From NCBI GenBank assembly GCA_002428935.1, contig DIYG01000098.1, positions 1 through 10,801 on the forward strand: a DNA stretch of 10,801 bases, in the 5' to 3' direction. Below the pieces are notes generated by a model, which was not told where the DNA came from, did not search any database, and saw only the letters and a program-made list of their open reading frames with translations. Every line of letters begins with the position of its first letter. Positions within the stretch are counted from its first letter, which is position 1. Source of the stretch: Halieaceae bacterium UBA6060 (GTDB taxonomy: Bacteria; Pseudomonadota; Gammaproteobacteria; Pseudomonadales; Halieaceae). This document shows positions 1-7,610 of the stretch, piece after piece. The translations under genes were made by a program, and so were the position numbers.

Positions 1-114
1 AAGCTGGATGTGAATTCGCAGACGGATTTGTTCTCTTTGTTCCTGAATTCCATGTCCTGCCTTGGCGAGGCCGCCGGTGGAGACCCCCTGACGGTCTACA
101 TGGGCCCGGCTTGA
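1..114 (+). CDS. 3' end of an unrecognised gene (partial)
   Basis: The first reading frame is open from the window edge to a TGA at 112-114 and encodes 37 C-terminal residues ending TVYMGPA. About three quarters of its codons end in G or C, which suits a coding frame in this genome. I recognise no family in so short a tail. The third frame is also open here, up to 236, running into the next gene, so the frame choice is an inference. The gap to the glutamine synthetase start is 105 bases, and it contains a hairpin that may mark the end of this transcript. Confidence 0.5.
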   Translation, partial: KLDVNSQTDLFSLFLNSMSCLGEAAGGDPLTVYMGPA

Positions 115-128
115 GCGCTGCCGTTGCC

Positions 129-143
129 CAATGCGGGGCATTG
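129..143. other. Small hairpin between the partial gene and the glutamine synthetase gene
   Basis: CAATGC (129-134) and GCATTG (138-143) are perfect complements around a GGG loop. No T-run follows on either strand, so it is not a standard intrinsic terminator. It may still be a 3'-end stabiliser for the upstream transcript. A second short inverted repeat, CCGGG (190-194) and CCCGG (201-205), lies just before the ribosome binding site of the next gene and could sit in its leader. Confidence 0.3.
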
Positions 144-219
144 AGCCTCCCCGCCCCTGCGGCAATAGTACGCCTTGGGTTAGTGCAGACCGGGATTGGA
201 CCCGGGTGCCTGGAGGTGT

Positions 220-1563
220 ATGGCACTGGAAGTTGATTGGTTCCTGCGCGCGAACCCCGGAATCACGATGATTGAAGCCTTGCTGCCCGACAGCAATGGC
301 GTACTGCGGGGCAAATGGTTGCCGCGGGACAAGCTGGCCAAGGTCTACAAGGGCGAGCTCAAGTTCCCCAAGACCGCCCTGAGTCTGGATATCTGGGGTC
401 GCGACGTCGAGGAACTCGTCTTTGCATCGGGGGATGAGGACGGCGTTTGCCTGCCTGTCGAGGGCTCCCTGCTGCCCACGCCCTGGTCCCCCCGGGGCCG
501 CCACGGCCAGCTCATGCTCACCATGTTCCGCCCCGATGGCCAGCCCTATCTCGGCGACGCCCGCCAGGTCCTCAAGCAGGTGGTGGCGCGCTATCACGCC
601 CACGGCTGGCGCCCGGTTATAGCTGCAGAGCTGGAATTCAGCCTCCTGCGCTGGGACGGTCGGCGTCCGGCGCACAGCGAGCGCAATCCCTATCGAGGCG
701 AGCCCATCGGCGGCAATCTCTACGGCCTGGACGTGCTGCAACAGAATCACCGCATGCTGGAGCAGATCCATCGCGCCTGCGAAATTCAGGGCCTACCTTT
801 CGACGGCGTGGTCAAGGAGTCTGCGCCCTCCCAGTATGAGATCAACATGCGGCACGTGGACAATCCGATCCTCGCTGCGCGGCAAATCCTGATGATGAAG
901 CGAGCGATCAAGGAAATCGCCAAGCAGCATGACTTTGTCGCCAGCTTCATGCCGAAACCTTTTGAGGACGAGGCGGGCAATGGTCTTCACGTGCACTGCT
1001 CGGTGCTTGATCGTGACGGACAGAACATTTTCGACGACGGCACGGAACGTGGCACCTTTGAGCTGCAAAGTGCCATTGGCGGATGTCTGCAACATATGCC
1101 GGACTCCTTCGCCATCCTGGCTCCGAGTTTCAACGCCTATCGGCGTTTTCAGAAAGGCAGCCACGCCCCCACCACTCCCAACTGGGGCTACGAAAACCGT
1201 ACCGTAGCGGTGCGGGTACCGGCGGGAAGCAACAAGGCCCGACGTTTCGAGCATCGCGTGGCTGGTGCCGACGCCAACCCTTATCTCGTGTTCGCCATCA
1301 TTCTTGCGGCCGCCCTGGATGGTATCGAGCGTGGCCTGCCCCCCGGCGAACCTATTGCTGGCGATGCTTACAGCCAGGAGGGACCGGCCCTACCCCTTTA
1401 CATGCAGGAAGCCCTGCGCCTGTTTGGTGAATCCAGTTTTGTCAGCACGGCCCTGGGGCCCGAGATGCAGCGCACCTTCGGTCTCACCAAGGAACAGGAA
1501 TTGGCGGAGTTCGAACGCCACATCACCAGCCTTGAGTATCACGCCTACGTCGAACGCCTGTAA
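220..1563 (+). CDS. Glutamine synthetase family protein, gamma-glutamylpolyamine (PuuA-like) type
   Basis: This is a 447-residue cytoplasmic ligase of the glutamine synthetase fold, which joins glutamate to ammonia or an amine using ATP. Visible hallmarks, numbered from the ATG at 220, are AELEF (metal ligands E137 and E139), KESAPSQYE (E200, E207), HVH (H257), the ATP/glutamate segment around NAYRRF, WGYENRTVAVRVP (R327), and FEHRVAGADANPYL (E344, R346). The last two read like PuuA and its relatives, which gamma-glutamylate putrescine or other amines. I see no NLYDLPPEE-like adenylylation segment as in GlnA, so GlnE control is unlikely. A TTG at 196 in the same frame would add eight residues. 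I prefer ATG 220 because GGAGGTG lies just before it (212-218), although the one-base spacing is unusually short. The substrate is inferred, and no other polyamine-catabolism gene is visible here. Confidence 0.9.
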   Translation: MALEVDWFLRANPGITMIEALLPDSNGVLRGKWLPRDKLAKVYKGELKFPKTALSLDIWGRDVEELVFASGDEDGVCLPVEGSLLPTPWSPRGRHGQLMLTMFRPDGQPYLGDARQVLKQVVARYHAHGWRPVIAAELEFSLLRWDGRRPAHSERNPYRGEPIGGNLYGLDVLQQNHRMLEQIHRACEIQGLPFDGVVKESAPSQYEINMRHVDNPILAARQILMMKRAIKEIAKQHDFVASFMPKPFEDEAGNGLHVHCSVLDRDGQNIFDDGTERGTFELQSAIGGCLQHMPDSFAILAPSFNAYRRFQKGSHAPTTPNWGYENRTVAVRVPAGSNKARRFEHRVAGADANPYLVFAIILAAALDGIERGLPPGEPIAGDAYSQEGPALPLYMQEALRLFGESSFVSTALGPEMQRTFGLTKEQELAEFERHITSLEYHAYVERL

Positions 1564-1595
1564 GAACCCGCTTCTTTGTTCCAAGTCACTGCGAA

Positions 1596-1618
1596 ACGTT
1601 AACGGAACCTGCTAACGT
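1596..1618. promoter_or_regulatory. Inverted repeat, candidate operator upstream of the protease gene
   Basis: ACGTTA (1596-1601) and TAACGT (1613-1618) are perfect inverted arms separated by 11 bases, giving a 17-base centre-to-centre spacing typical of dimeric regulator sites. The left arm overlaps an 8-base palindrome, CGTTAACG (1597-1604). The site lies 52 bases before the protease start. No convincing -35/-10 pair was found beside it, so the operator role is a guess. Confidence 0.25.
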
Positions 1619-1626
1619 CTAAGGGT

Positions 1627-1642
1627 CCGGCGTCCTCGCCGG
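1627..1642. other. GC-rich hairpin between glutamine synthetase and protease genes
   Basis: CCGGCG (1627-1632), loop TCCT, CGCCGG (1637-1642) form a perfect 6-bp GC stem. No T-run follows, so it is not a clear intrinsic terminator. It could be a weak terminator or 3' stabiliser for the glutamine synthetase mRNA, or part of the protease leader, which starts 28 bases downstream. Confidence 0.35.
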
Positions 1643-1669
1643 CGTTCACCAAAGTCCCTGGGGAGCCCG

Positions 1670-3022
1670 ATGCATTTCAATTGTACTGTCCCGCCATGCC
1701 CTACCTCTGAGGGTTCTAGATCTGGCTGGGATTTACCCCAGCCCCTGCGCCATGGTCTTTGCGCAATACTGCTACTGATCGCGAGCACCCCGGGCCTCGG
1801 CGCGGCTCAAGACTCCAATGCCGTGTTCGAAGCCAGTAAACTGAGCTTGTTTGTGGTGGAGTCCGTCGATCGCATCAGTCAAAACAAGAACTCCGTGGGC
1901 AGCGGCTTTGCCGTTAGCGACGACGCACTGCTGGCCACTAACTATCACGTGGTTGCCGACGCGATCCTTGAACCTGAGGACTACCGCCTGCGAATTGTCT
2001 CCATCGATGGCCGGACAAGCACCGCGGAGGTCATCGCCGCCGACCCCGTTCACGACCTGGCGGTGCTCCGCGTCGACGCTTTCGAGGACAACGACGCCGC
2101 GCCGTCTACCATGCACAAACTGCCCCTGGCCACCGCAGATCCGGTAATGGGAGAAGAACTCCTTGCCCTGGGCAATCCTCTGGACGTGGGCTTGAGCGTG
2201 GTACCCGGCGTTTACAACGGCCAGCTGGAAAAGCACTTTCGCCCACTGATTCACTTCACCGGCGCCCTCAATCCCGGCATGAGCGGCGGACCCACGGTAA
2301 ACATGCGCGGCGAGGTTGTAGGCATTAATGTCGCCGGTGCCGGTAATTCCGTGGGGTTTCTGGTCCCCGTTGCGCAGTTGCAAAAGCTCCTGGAACGTGT
2401 CGCCATGGGCTCTCATCAGCAACCCCGGGAGCAGTTTGCGGCTCAGCTTCGCCAACACCACGATGCCCTCATCGACGATTTGATCGCCGGCGACTGGACC
2501 ACGGAAGAGTTCGGGCCCCTGCGCATCCCCAAGGAGGTGCGAGGCTACGTCAACTGCCGTGGCTCGGCGGAGGTAGAAGACGAAGAGCGACGCTGGGTGC
2601 GGGGCATCTCTGATTGCCGTGTGGATGATCGGATCTACCTGAGCGATCGCCTGGACACGGGCCCCGTAGAGATGCAGTTCATACTGCTGGAAAGCGACCG
2701 CTTGAATCCAATGCAGTTTGCCGAACTGTTCAGCGGTGAGAGCTTTCAACCGGTAAACCGGGGCAACGAAGATCACCTTACACACTTTGATTGTGTCGAA
2801 CGCTGGACCCAGCTTCCCCAGCTTGGAGAGCAAGCCTTCAAAGCCAGCTACTGCACCCGGGCCTACCTCGATTTCCCCGATCTCTACGACGTGCTGTACG
2901 TCGCCCGGGGCATGCCCCACAGCCATCAGGGCCTGTCGATTCACTACACCCTGGCCGGTGTGGGTCGAGACGCGGCGAATCGCTTCCATAAGCACTTTCT
3001 GGAGGCCACGCAGTGGAATTAG
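1670..3022 (+). CDS. Exported trypsin-like serine protease with a cysteine-containing C-terminal domain
   Basis: The 450-residue product has an unusually long N-region (about 27 residues) before a hydrophobic core (about 30-45, LCAILLLIAS), consistent with a Sec signal peptide cleaved near AAQ-DS. Residues about 50-245 form a trypsin-like domain of the DegP/HtrA style: GSGF, H93 in TNYHVV, D129 in HDLAVL, and S205 in NPGMSGGP make the triad. No PDZ domain follows. Instead there are about 200 residues that I do not recognise, holding four cysteines (C296, C316, C375, C395) that could form two disulfides in the periplasm. The start is supported by GGGGAG at 1660-1665 with a 4-base gap. The gene overlaps the FHA gene by 10 bases, so the two are almost certainly co-translated. 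The substrate and the role of the C-terminal domain are unknown. Confidence 0.85.
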   Translation: MHFNCTVPPCPTSEGSRSGWDLPQPLRHGLCAILLLIASTPGLGAAQDSNAVFEASKLSLFVVESVDRISQNKNSVGSGFAVSDDALLATNYHVVADAILEPEDYRLRIVSIDGRTSTAEVIAADPVHDLAVLRVDAFEDNDAAPSTMHKLPLATADPVMGEELLALGNPLDVGLSVVPGVYNGQLEKHFRPLIHFTGALNPGMSGGPTVNMRGEVVGINVAGAGNSVGFLVPVAQLQKLLERVAMGSHQQPREQFAAQLRQHHDALIDDLIAGDWTTEEFGPLRIPKEVRGYVNCRGSAEVEDEERRWVRGISDCRVDDRIYLSDRLDTGPVEMQFILLESDRLNPMQFAELFSGESFQPVNRGNEDHLTHFDCVERWTQLPQLGEQAFKASYCTRAYLDFPDLYDVLYVARGMPHSHQGLSIHYTLAGVGRDAANRFHKHFLEATQWN

Positions 3023-4056
3023 TCCTTGAAGTCATCGGCACGACGAACAACGTCTTGGAACGGCAACGGTTCGAAAAGCCGCGGGTTCGCATCGGGCGAG
3101 GTTATGGCAACGACCTGATCCTGAGTGATGAACACGCCGATGTAGAGCACGCGGAAATCCAAATCGACGACCAGCACCGGGTCTGGCTACAGGACCTCGA
3201 AAGCGTCAACGGCACCCGACGCCGCAAGGACCGCAAGCCCATCCAGCGAACGGAGGTGCGCAGCGGAGACATCTTTACCATTGGCCGCAACCGACTGCGG
3301 GTGTTCTTCGCCGATCACGACCTGCCGCCTGCGGTGCCGTTACGCCCCGTGGAATCCTTCCTCCTATGGCTCGGACGCTCTCCAGCAATCGCTGTATTGT
3401 TCGCAGTCTACGCCGCCGCGACCCTGGTGAATGCCTACAACACGCCCTTTGGAAACTTCAGTTGGTCGGAGTTCTTGAGCGGTCAGGCCATGGACGTCCT
3501 GATCTTTGTGGGCCTGGTGGGCAGCGTCTACCTGATTTCCGTGCTCTTTCGACGCAGCGGTAACTTCTTGTCGCACCTAAGTGTGCTGCTCTTTGTCGGC
3601 GTTCTGTCTCTGATCTTGAGCTTCCTGTTGGAGCTGGCGCGCTTCAATGGCGGAGATCACAGCTATGGCTTCATCGACTGGATCGACGCAGCCAGCGGCG
3701 AACTCATGACATTCCTGTACCTATGGAGCGTGCTTTACCTCGCCTTTAACTTGTCCCTCCGCGCTCGCACCCTGGTGAGTGGGATTCTTCTGGCCCTCAG
3801 CGTGAGCTTCTCCTGGTTGACCCGCGATGCCCGCTCGGACCTGTTTTTCTTCGAGCAGTTTCCCCAGGAGCCCGGCTTTTTGGTTGGGCCCTTGCAACTC
3901 ACCCGGCCTATGGCTCCCGCTTCTTACGATGAGCGGCTTGGGGACGTCTTCGACGCCGTCGATACCTTGCGAGAAGAACGCCTGGCAGAACGGGCTGCGG
4001 CTCTGACGACCTCGGCAGCAACCTCGACCGACAAGGAATTCGAGACGAAGTCCTAA
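3013..4056 (+). CDS. FHA-domain membrane protein, coupled to the upstream protease
   Basis: This 347-residue protein starts at GTG 3013, inside the end of the protease gene. GGAGG at 3001-3005 sits 7 bases upstream, a classic coupled start. Residues about 1-100 are an FHA domain: RIGRGYGND (R29, N33, D34), HAEI (H46) and VNGT (N66-T68). FHA domains bind phosphothreonine peptides. The position usually occupied by the conserved Ser, three residues before the His of HA, is D43 here, so binding may be altered or phosphate-independent. A linker leads to about five hydrophobic segments (roughly 120-142, 160-180, 187-207, 229-248, 251-270), then a charged, Ala/Thr-rich tail. The FHA part should be cytoplasmic, with the protease across the membrane. 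No kinase or phosphatase partner is visible in the window. The function is inferred only from context. Confidence 0.8.
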   Translation: MELVLEVIGTTNNVLERQRFEKPRVRIGRGYGNDLILSDEHADVEHAEIQIDDQHRVWLQDLESVNGTRRRKDRKPIQRTEVRSGDIFTIGRNRLRVFFADHDLPPAVPLRPVESFLLWLGRSPAIAVLFAVYAAATLVNAYNTPFGNFSWSEFLSGQAMDVLIFVGLVGSVYLISVLFRRSGNFLSHLSVLLFVGVLSLILSFLLELARFNGGDHSYGFIDWIDAASGELMTFLYLWSVLYLAFNLSLRARTLVSGILLALSVSFSWLTRDARSDLFFFEQFPQEPGFLVGPLQLTRPMAPASYDERLGDVFDAVDTLREERLAERAAALTTSAATSTDKEFETKS

Positions 4057-4103
4057 GCACTCGCATCACCGCACCTAGAACAGCTCCCTTCTCGTCGGCA
4101 GCT

Positions 4104-4109
4104 TATACT
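4104..4109 (+). promoter_or_regulatory. Candidate -10 element (TATACT) for the EEP gene
   Basis: TATACT matches the sigma-70 -10 consensus at five of six positions. Transcription starting about 7 bases downstream would begin at or next to the ATG at 4117, giving a leaderless or nearly leaderless mRNA. There is also no Shine-Dalgarno-like sequence before that ATG. The -35 region is not convincing, so the promoter call is moderate to low. Confidence 0.4.
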
Positions 4110-4116
4110 TGCGCCA

Positions 4117-4983
4117 ATGGGTAGCTTCCTTATCCGCCATGGGGTTCTTGCGCTCGTTTTTGTGAGTGTCCTGGGTACAAAGCCCAGCGTCGCCCAAAAC
4201 CGTTTCGACACTGTGCAGACTTGCGCCGATGGTCTGCGTCAGCCCTCCGAAGAGACATCCGGGAGTGTCGACCCCGCACCACTGCGAATCCTGAGCTGGA
4301 ATATAATGAAGTTTTCTCGAGACGGTGCGCGAGAACTCCTCGGTGCCCTCTCCGTCGCCATGGACTTCGTACTCTTGCAGGAATCCGTGGAAAGCCTGAA
4401 TCCGGGCGAGGTCACCGGCTTTAAGACCTATTTCGCCCGGGGTTACCGCAACGGGAACGATCAGACCGGCGTCGAAATTCGCAGCCGCCGCAGAGCTGAT
4501 GTTTTCTGTACCTTCACCTACATGGAACCCTGGTTACGCAGTCCGAAGGCCGTCGCCGTGGCGCGCTTCCCCAGCATTAACGGCGATCTACTGATCATCA
4601 ATCTCCACGGCATAAATTTCACCCTGAGTGCCTACGATTACCGACAGCAACTCGCCTCCCTGGGAGCGCTGCTGATCACCCACGGGGGACCGGTCATCGT
4701 CGCCGGCGACTTCAACCATTGGAACCCCTGGCGCCAAACGGTGTTGGACGAGTTTGCCGCGAACTATCAGCTCGATGAAGTGCCTTTCGATCCAGACTTG
4801 CGCAGCCTCCACTTCGGTACGCCCCTGGACAGTGTGTTTACGCGAGGGCTGGACTCATTGACGGCTATGGCCCTGCAGACCGAGGCATCGGATCATCATC
4901 CTCTGGTGCTGATCCTTCAGGCATCGCCGCAGCCAGCGGGGGATACTCCCGCTGCAAGCGACGAACCAGAAGCAGTGCCGTAA
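4117..4983 (+). CDS. Exported endonuclease/exonuclease/phosphatase (EEP) family protein
   Basis: The 288-residue product begins with a signal peptide (RHGVLALVFVSVLG core; likely cleavage after SVA at residue 26). The DNase I/AP-endonuclease-like metal phosphoesterase core follows: SWNIMKF (N62), LLQES (E89), NLHGINF (N162, H164), VAGDFN (D198, N200), LDSVFTRG (D238) and SDHHP (D259, H260). All the standard catalytic residues are present. The RSPKAVAVARF and NLHGINF segments resemble the YafD/YbhP-like group, whose substrates are poorly defined; nucleic acid, phospholipid or other phosphodiesters are all possible. Export implies a periplasmic or extracellular substrate. The last 25 or so residues are a low-complexity Pro/Ala/acidic tail. 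It lies 60 bases after the FHA gene and may be co-transcribed or use its own promoter at about 4104. The 3' end overlaps the opposing MATE gene. Confidence 0.85.
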   Translation: MGSFLIRHGVLALVFVSVLGTKPSVAQNRFDTVQTCADGLRQPSEETSGSVDPAPLRILSWNIMKFSRDGARELLGALSVAMDFVLLQESVESLNPGEVTGFKTYFARGYRNGNDQTGVEIRSRRRADVFCTFTYMEPWLRSPKAVAVARFPSINGDLLIINLHGINFTLSAYDYRQQLASLGALLITHGGPVIVAGDFNHWNPWRQTVLDEFAANYQLDEVPFDPDLRSLHFGTPLDSVFTRGLDSLTAMALQTEASDHHPLVLILQASPQPAGDTPAASDEPEAVP

Positions 4984-6268
4984 GCATGCCCAGAACGCCG
5001 AACACGGCCATGCCCAGGGCCTCGCCGATCATCACGCCTCGGGCGCCGAAGAGCGAGGCCCCCAGATAAGCGGCGGGCACAATGCCCAGGAACACTTTGC
5101 CGTAGTTGAAGATCGTCGCGAGATAGGCCCGGCCCAGATTATTAAAGGCCGCATTGGCGACAAACAGCAGACCATTCAGGGCAAAAACCCCCACGAGGAA
5201 CTGCAGGTAAAACGCCAATAACTCGCCGGCACTGTCGCTGGCGGTAAAGGTATCGACAATAAAGCCAGTCAGCAGCCACATAAGGAGCCAAACCACGGCG
5301 ACGTAGGCAGCGATAAACAGGGAGGCATCCAATAAGGTTTGACGCACTCGATCGTAACGGCCAGCCCCAGCATTTTGGCCGATGATTGGCCCCACGGCCC
5401 CGGAAACCGCAAACACGGCAGCGAAGGCCAGGGGCGCCAGACGAGCCATGATGGCCAGGGCGGCGACGGCACCATCACCAAACTCCGACATGATGCGCAA
5501 AACGAGACTGTTGCCCAGGGGAGTGGCCAGGTTGGTGAGTACGGCGGGCAAGCCGATGACCAATATGGGCGAGATATTGCCGCGAAATTGAGCCACGCTT
5601 ACGGACTGAGGTAAACGATGAACGGTAAACAAAACCTGGAAGGCGTAGATGAACACAACGAATCGCGAGACTACGGACGCCCAGGCCGCGCCCTCAATGC
5701 CCCAACCAAAATAGAAAATAAATAGCGGGTCGAGCACTGCATTGGCGATTGCTCCATACAGCGTGGCCAGCATACTCCGGCGGGCGTCGCCTACGGCCCG
5801 CATCCCAGCGGCCATGCTCATGCCCAGAACCAACAGAGGTACCGCAGGGAGTTGGATGCGGGTGTAACGGAGAGCGTAATCCAATACCTGACCCTCGGCT
5901 CCCAGGAGTTTCAGCAGTGTCGGCAGCTGCCACCAGGCCAGGGCCGCAATGGCCGCTGAAGAAATGCCGTTAAACCATAGGGATGAACTGCAGAAGCGAC
6001 CGGCAGCCACTCGGTCCCCGCAACCCTCGGCGCGGGCCACCAGAGCCCCGAGGGCAATCTGTAGACCAATACCGAGGGACAATAGGAAGTAGAGCAAGGT
6101 CCCGGCAAAACCTACGGCCGCCACAAGCTGCTGTTCACCCAACAGGGTAATGAAATACATATCGACCACGTCCACGGCGAACATGGCGATCAAGCCGGCG
6201 GAAGCTGCGCTGGTCATGACCAGCACGTGGCGCATGGTTGAGCCGCCGAGAAAAACGGGTCCGCTCAT
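4865..6268 (-). CDS. MATE family multidrug/cation efflux transporter
   Basis: This is a 467-residue inner-membrane protein with about twelve hydrophobic segments in two homologous halves, the normal length for NorM/DinF-type MATE exporters, which expel cationic drugs or metabolites in exchange for H+ or Na+. Recognisable family segments are GMRAVGDAR, AVLDPLFIF, EGAAWASVVSR and, at the start of the second half, GPIIGQNAGAGRYDR. Acidic residues in the first helix (AVDVVDMYF) could couple ions. The start at 6268 has no clear ribosome binding site. The Met twelve codons in (ATG reading from 6235) is preceded by GGCGG and is a plausible alternative. The C-terminal tail (PEDDDP and beyond) is encoded antisense to the SDHHP motif of the EEP gene. 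It is divergent from the desaturase gene across 166 bases. The substrate cannot be read from the sequence. Confidence 0.92.
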   Translation of the reverse strand: MSGPVFLGGSTMRHVLVMTSAASAGLIAMFAVDVVDMYFITLLGEQQLVAAVGFAGTLLYFLLSLGIGLQIALGALVARAEGCGDRVAAGRFCSSSLWFNGISSAAIAALAWWQLPTLLKLLGAEGQVLDYALRYTRIQLPAVPLLVLGMSMAAGMRAVGDARRSMLATLYGAIANAVLDPLFIFYFGWGIEGAAWASVVSRFVVFIYAFQVLFTVHRLPQSVSVAQFRGNISPILVIGLPAVLTNLATPLGNSLVLRIMSEFGDGAVAALAIMARLAPLAFAAVFAVSGAVGPIIGQNAGAGRYDRVRQTLLDASLFIAAYVAVVWLLMWLLTGFIVDTFTASDSAGELLAFYLQFLVGVFALNGLLFVANAAFNNLGRAYLATIFNYGKVFLGIVPAAYLGASLFGARGVMIGEALGMAVFGVLGMLTALLLVRRLQREYPPLAAAMPEGSAPEDDDPMPRSAGP

Positions 6269-6331
6269 GAGAACAGGGTTAAATCCTTATGTTGTGGGCC
6301 GGGTCATCCACTACCCAGCCGTCTAGCTTAC

Positions 6332-6344
6332 GCCGCCAGGCGGC
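6332..6344. promoter_or_regulatory. GC palindrome in the MATE/desaturase divergent intergenic region
   Basis: GCCGCC-A-GGCGGC is a perfect 13-base palindrome near the middle of the 166-base region shared by two divergent genes, a place where one regulator could act on both. As a hairpin its single-base loop is sterically unlikely, so a protein site is the more sensible reading. A weak -10-like GATACT (6416-6421) precedes the desaturase start, with no matching -35. Confidence 0.3.
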
Positions 6345-6434
6345 ATTTGGCCCAGCTTTTACCCTCCCATTGGACAAGAGACTTCGCGATCTGATCCCGT
6401 TACCATTGCCATCCCGATACTTGAGTGTGTTTTT

Positions 6435-7610
6435 ATGGCTACGCCGTCAGCGAAACCGGCCCTGATTCCCATCAATGCGGTAATTTTTGTCGGTTTCCCC
6501 CTTCTGGCCCTTGTGCTGGTACCTGCCTGGGGCCTGTACGCCGGCTTCAGTGGCGCCCAATGGATTTGGGCCGTGGTATTTCTCTATTTCAACGGCCTGG
6601 CAATTACCGGAGGCTATCACCGTCTCTGGTCCCACAAGGCCTATAAAGCCCATTGGTCCGTGCGCCTGTGGTTTGCCCTTTGGGGCGCCGGTGCCCTGCA
6701 GAATTCCATATTGATCTGGGCCTCGGACCACCGTCGCCATCACCGCCACGTCGACGACAATGATCACGACCCCTATTCCGCGGGCCGCGGCCTGTGGTTC
6801 AGCCACATGGGCTGGATGTTGCGCGAGTACGCAACGAACTCTGAAGATTTCAGCAATGCCCAGGACCTGACGCGCGATCCCATCGTGATGTGGCAGCACC
6901 GCAACTATGTGGCGCTCACCACCTTTATGAATCTCGGACTGCCACTGTTGCTTGGCCTCGCCCTCGGCGATGTCATCGGCACCGTCTTACTCGTCGGGCT
7001 CCTGCGTCTGGTGGTGAATCACCACGTGACTTTTTTCATCAACTCCCTGGCTCACTACTGGGGTAGTCGACCCTACACGGAAGAGAACAGTGCCCGGGAC
7101 AACGGCTTCCTCGCCTTTCTGACCTACGGCGAGGGCTATCACAACTACCACCATATTTTTCAAACGGACTACCGCAACGGTATCCGCTGGTATCAGTGGG
7201 ATCCCACGAAATGGATGATCGCAGGCCTTGCCCGCCTGGGCCTGGCAACGGATCTGCAGCGCGTGCCGGATTTCCGCATCCAACGTGCTCTTTTGGACAT
7301 GGAATTCAAGCGTGCCCAGGTGTTCGCCGAAGGGCGTAAGGAAAAAGCGCTGCTGGATATCCTTGAGAGTGAATACCAGCTGTTTACCGATGCCATCAAT
7401 CAGTGGAAGCAACTGCAGACCGAACGCTATGAACGCCGTCGGGACCAACTCGGGGATGCCCTCGAAGAGCGTCGGCAGCAGCTGCAGGATCGCTGGGAGC
7501 AAGCCGCCTTGCGCAGCCGTTTCCGGGAACTGGAGTTCACCCTGCGCGGCCAGCGGAAACGCCTCTCAGAGCTTCTCCAGCAGTGGCAGCTACAGCCGGC
7601 CCTGGGCTGA
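6435..7610 (+). CDS. Membrane fatty acid (acyl-CoA/acyl-lipid delta-9 type) desaturase with long helical C-terminal tail
   Basis: The 391-residue enzyme inserts a double bond into acyl chains at the membrane using a di-iron centre. The three histidine clusters of the stearoyl-CoA desaturase family are present: HRLWSH (62-67), HRRHH (99-103) and HNYHH (236-240). Extra conserved His residues lie near NHHVTF and SLAHYWG. Hydrophobic segments at about 13-33, 43-60, 80-95, 165-190 and 190-205 give the usual hairpin topology. After about residue 285 there is a roughly 100-residue highly charged, Arg/Glu/Gln/Leu-rich helical or coiled-coil extension beyond the catalytic core. Similar-length gammaproteobacterial desaturases exist, so this may be a subfamily trait. 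ATG 6435 is the first in-frame Met and has only a weak GAGTG upstream. The gene is followed after 11 bases by glutathione peroxidase, apparently an operon. Confidence 0.9.
   Translation: MATPSAKPALIPINAVIFVGFPLLALVLVPAWGLYAGFSGAQWIWAVVFLYFNGLAITGGYHRLWSHKAYKAHWSVRLWFALWGAGALQNSILIWASDHRRHHRHVDDNDHDPYSAGRGLWFSHMGWMLREYATNSEDFSNAQDLTRDPIVMWQHRNYVALTTFMNLGLPLLLGLALGDVIGTVLLVGLLRLVVNHHVTFFINSLAHYWGSRPYTEENSARDNGFLAFLTYGEGYHNYHHIFQTDYRNGIRWYQWDPTKWMIAGLARLGLATDLQRVPDFRIQRALLDMEFKRAQVFAEGRKEKALLDILESEYQLFTDAINQWKQLQTERYERRRDQLGDALEERRQQLQDRWEQAALRSRFRELEFTLRGQRKRLSELLQQWQLQPALG

Noticed and set aside
793..1254. Minus-strand ORF within the glutamine synthetase gene
   Set aside because: It lies opposite core catalytic motifs of the synthetase and shows no independent protein signature.
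1772..2995. 407-codon antisense ORF opposite the protease
   Set aside because: It mirrors the protease codon pattern, shows no recognisable domain, and the plus-strand frame has the full catalytic triad, signal peptide and ribosome binding site.
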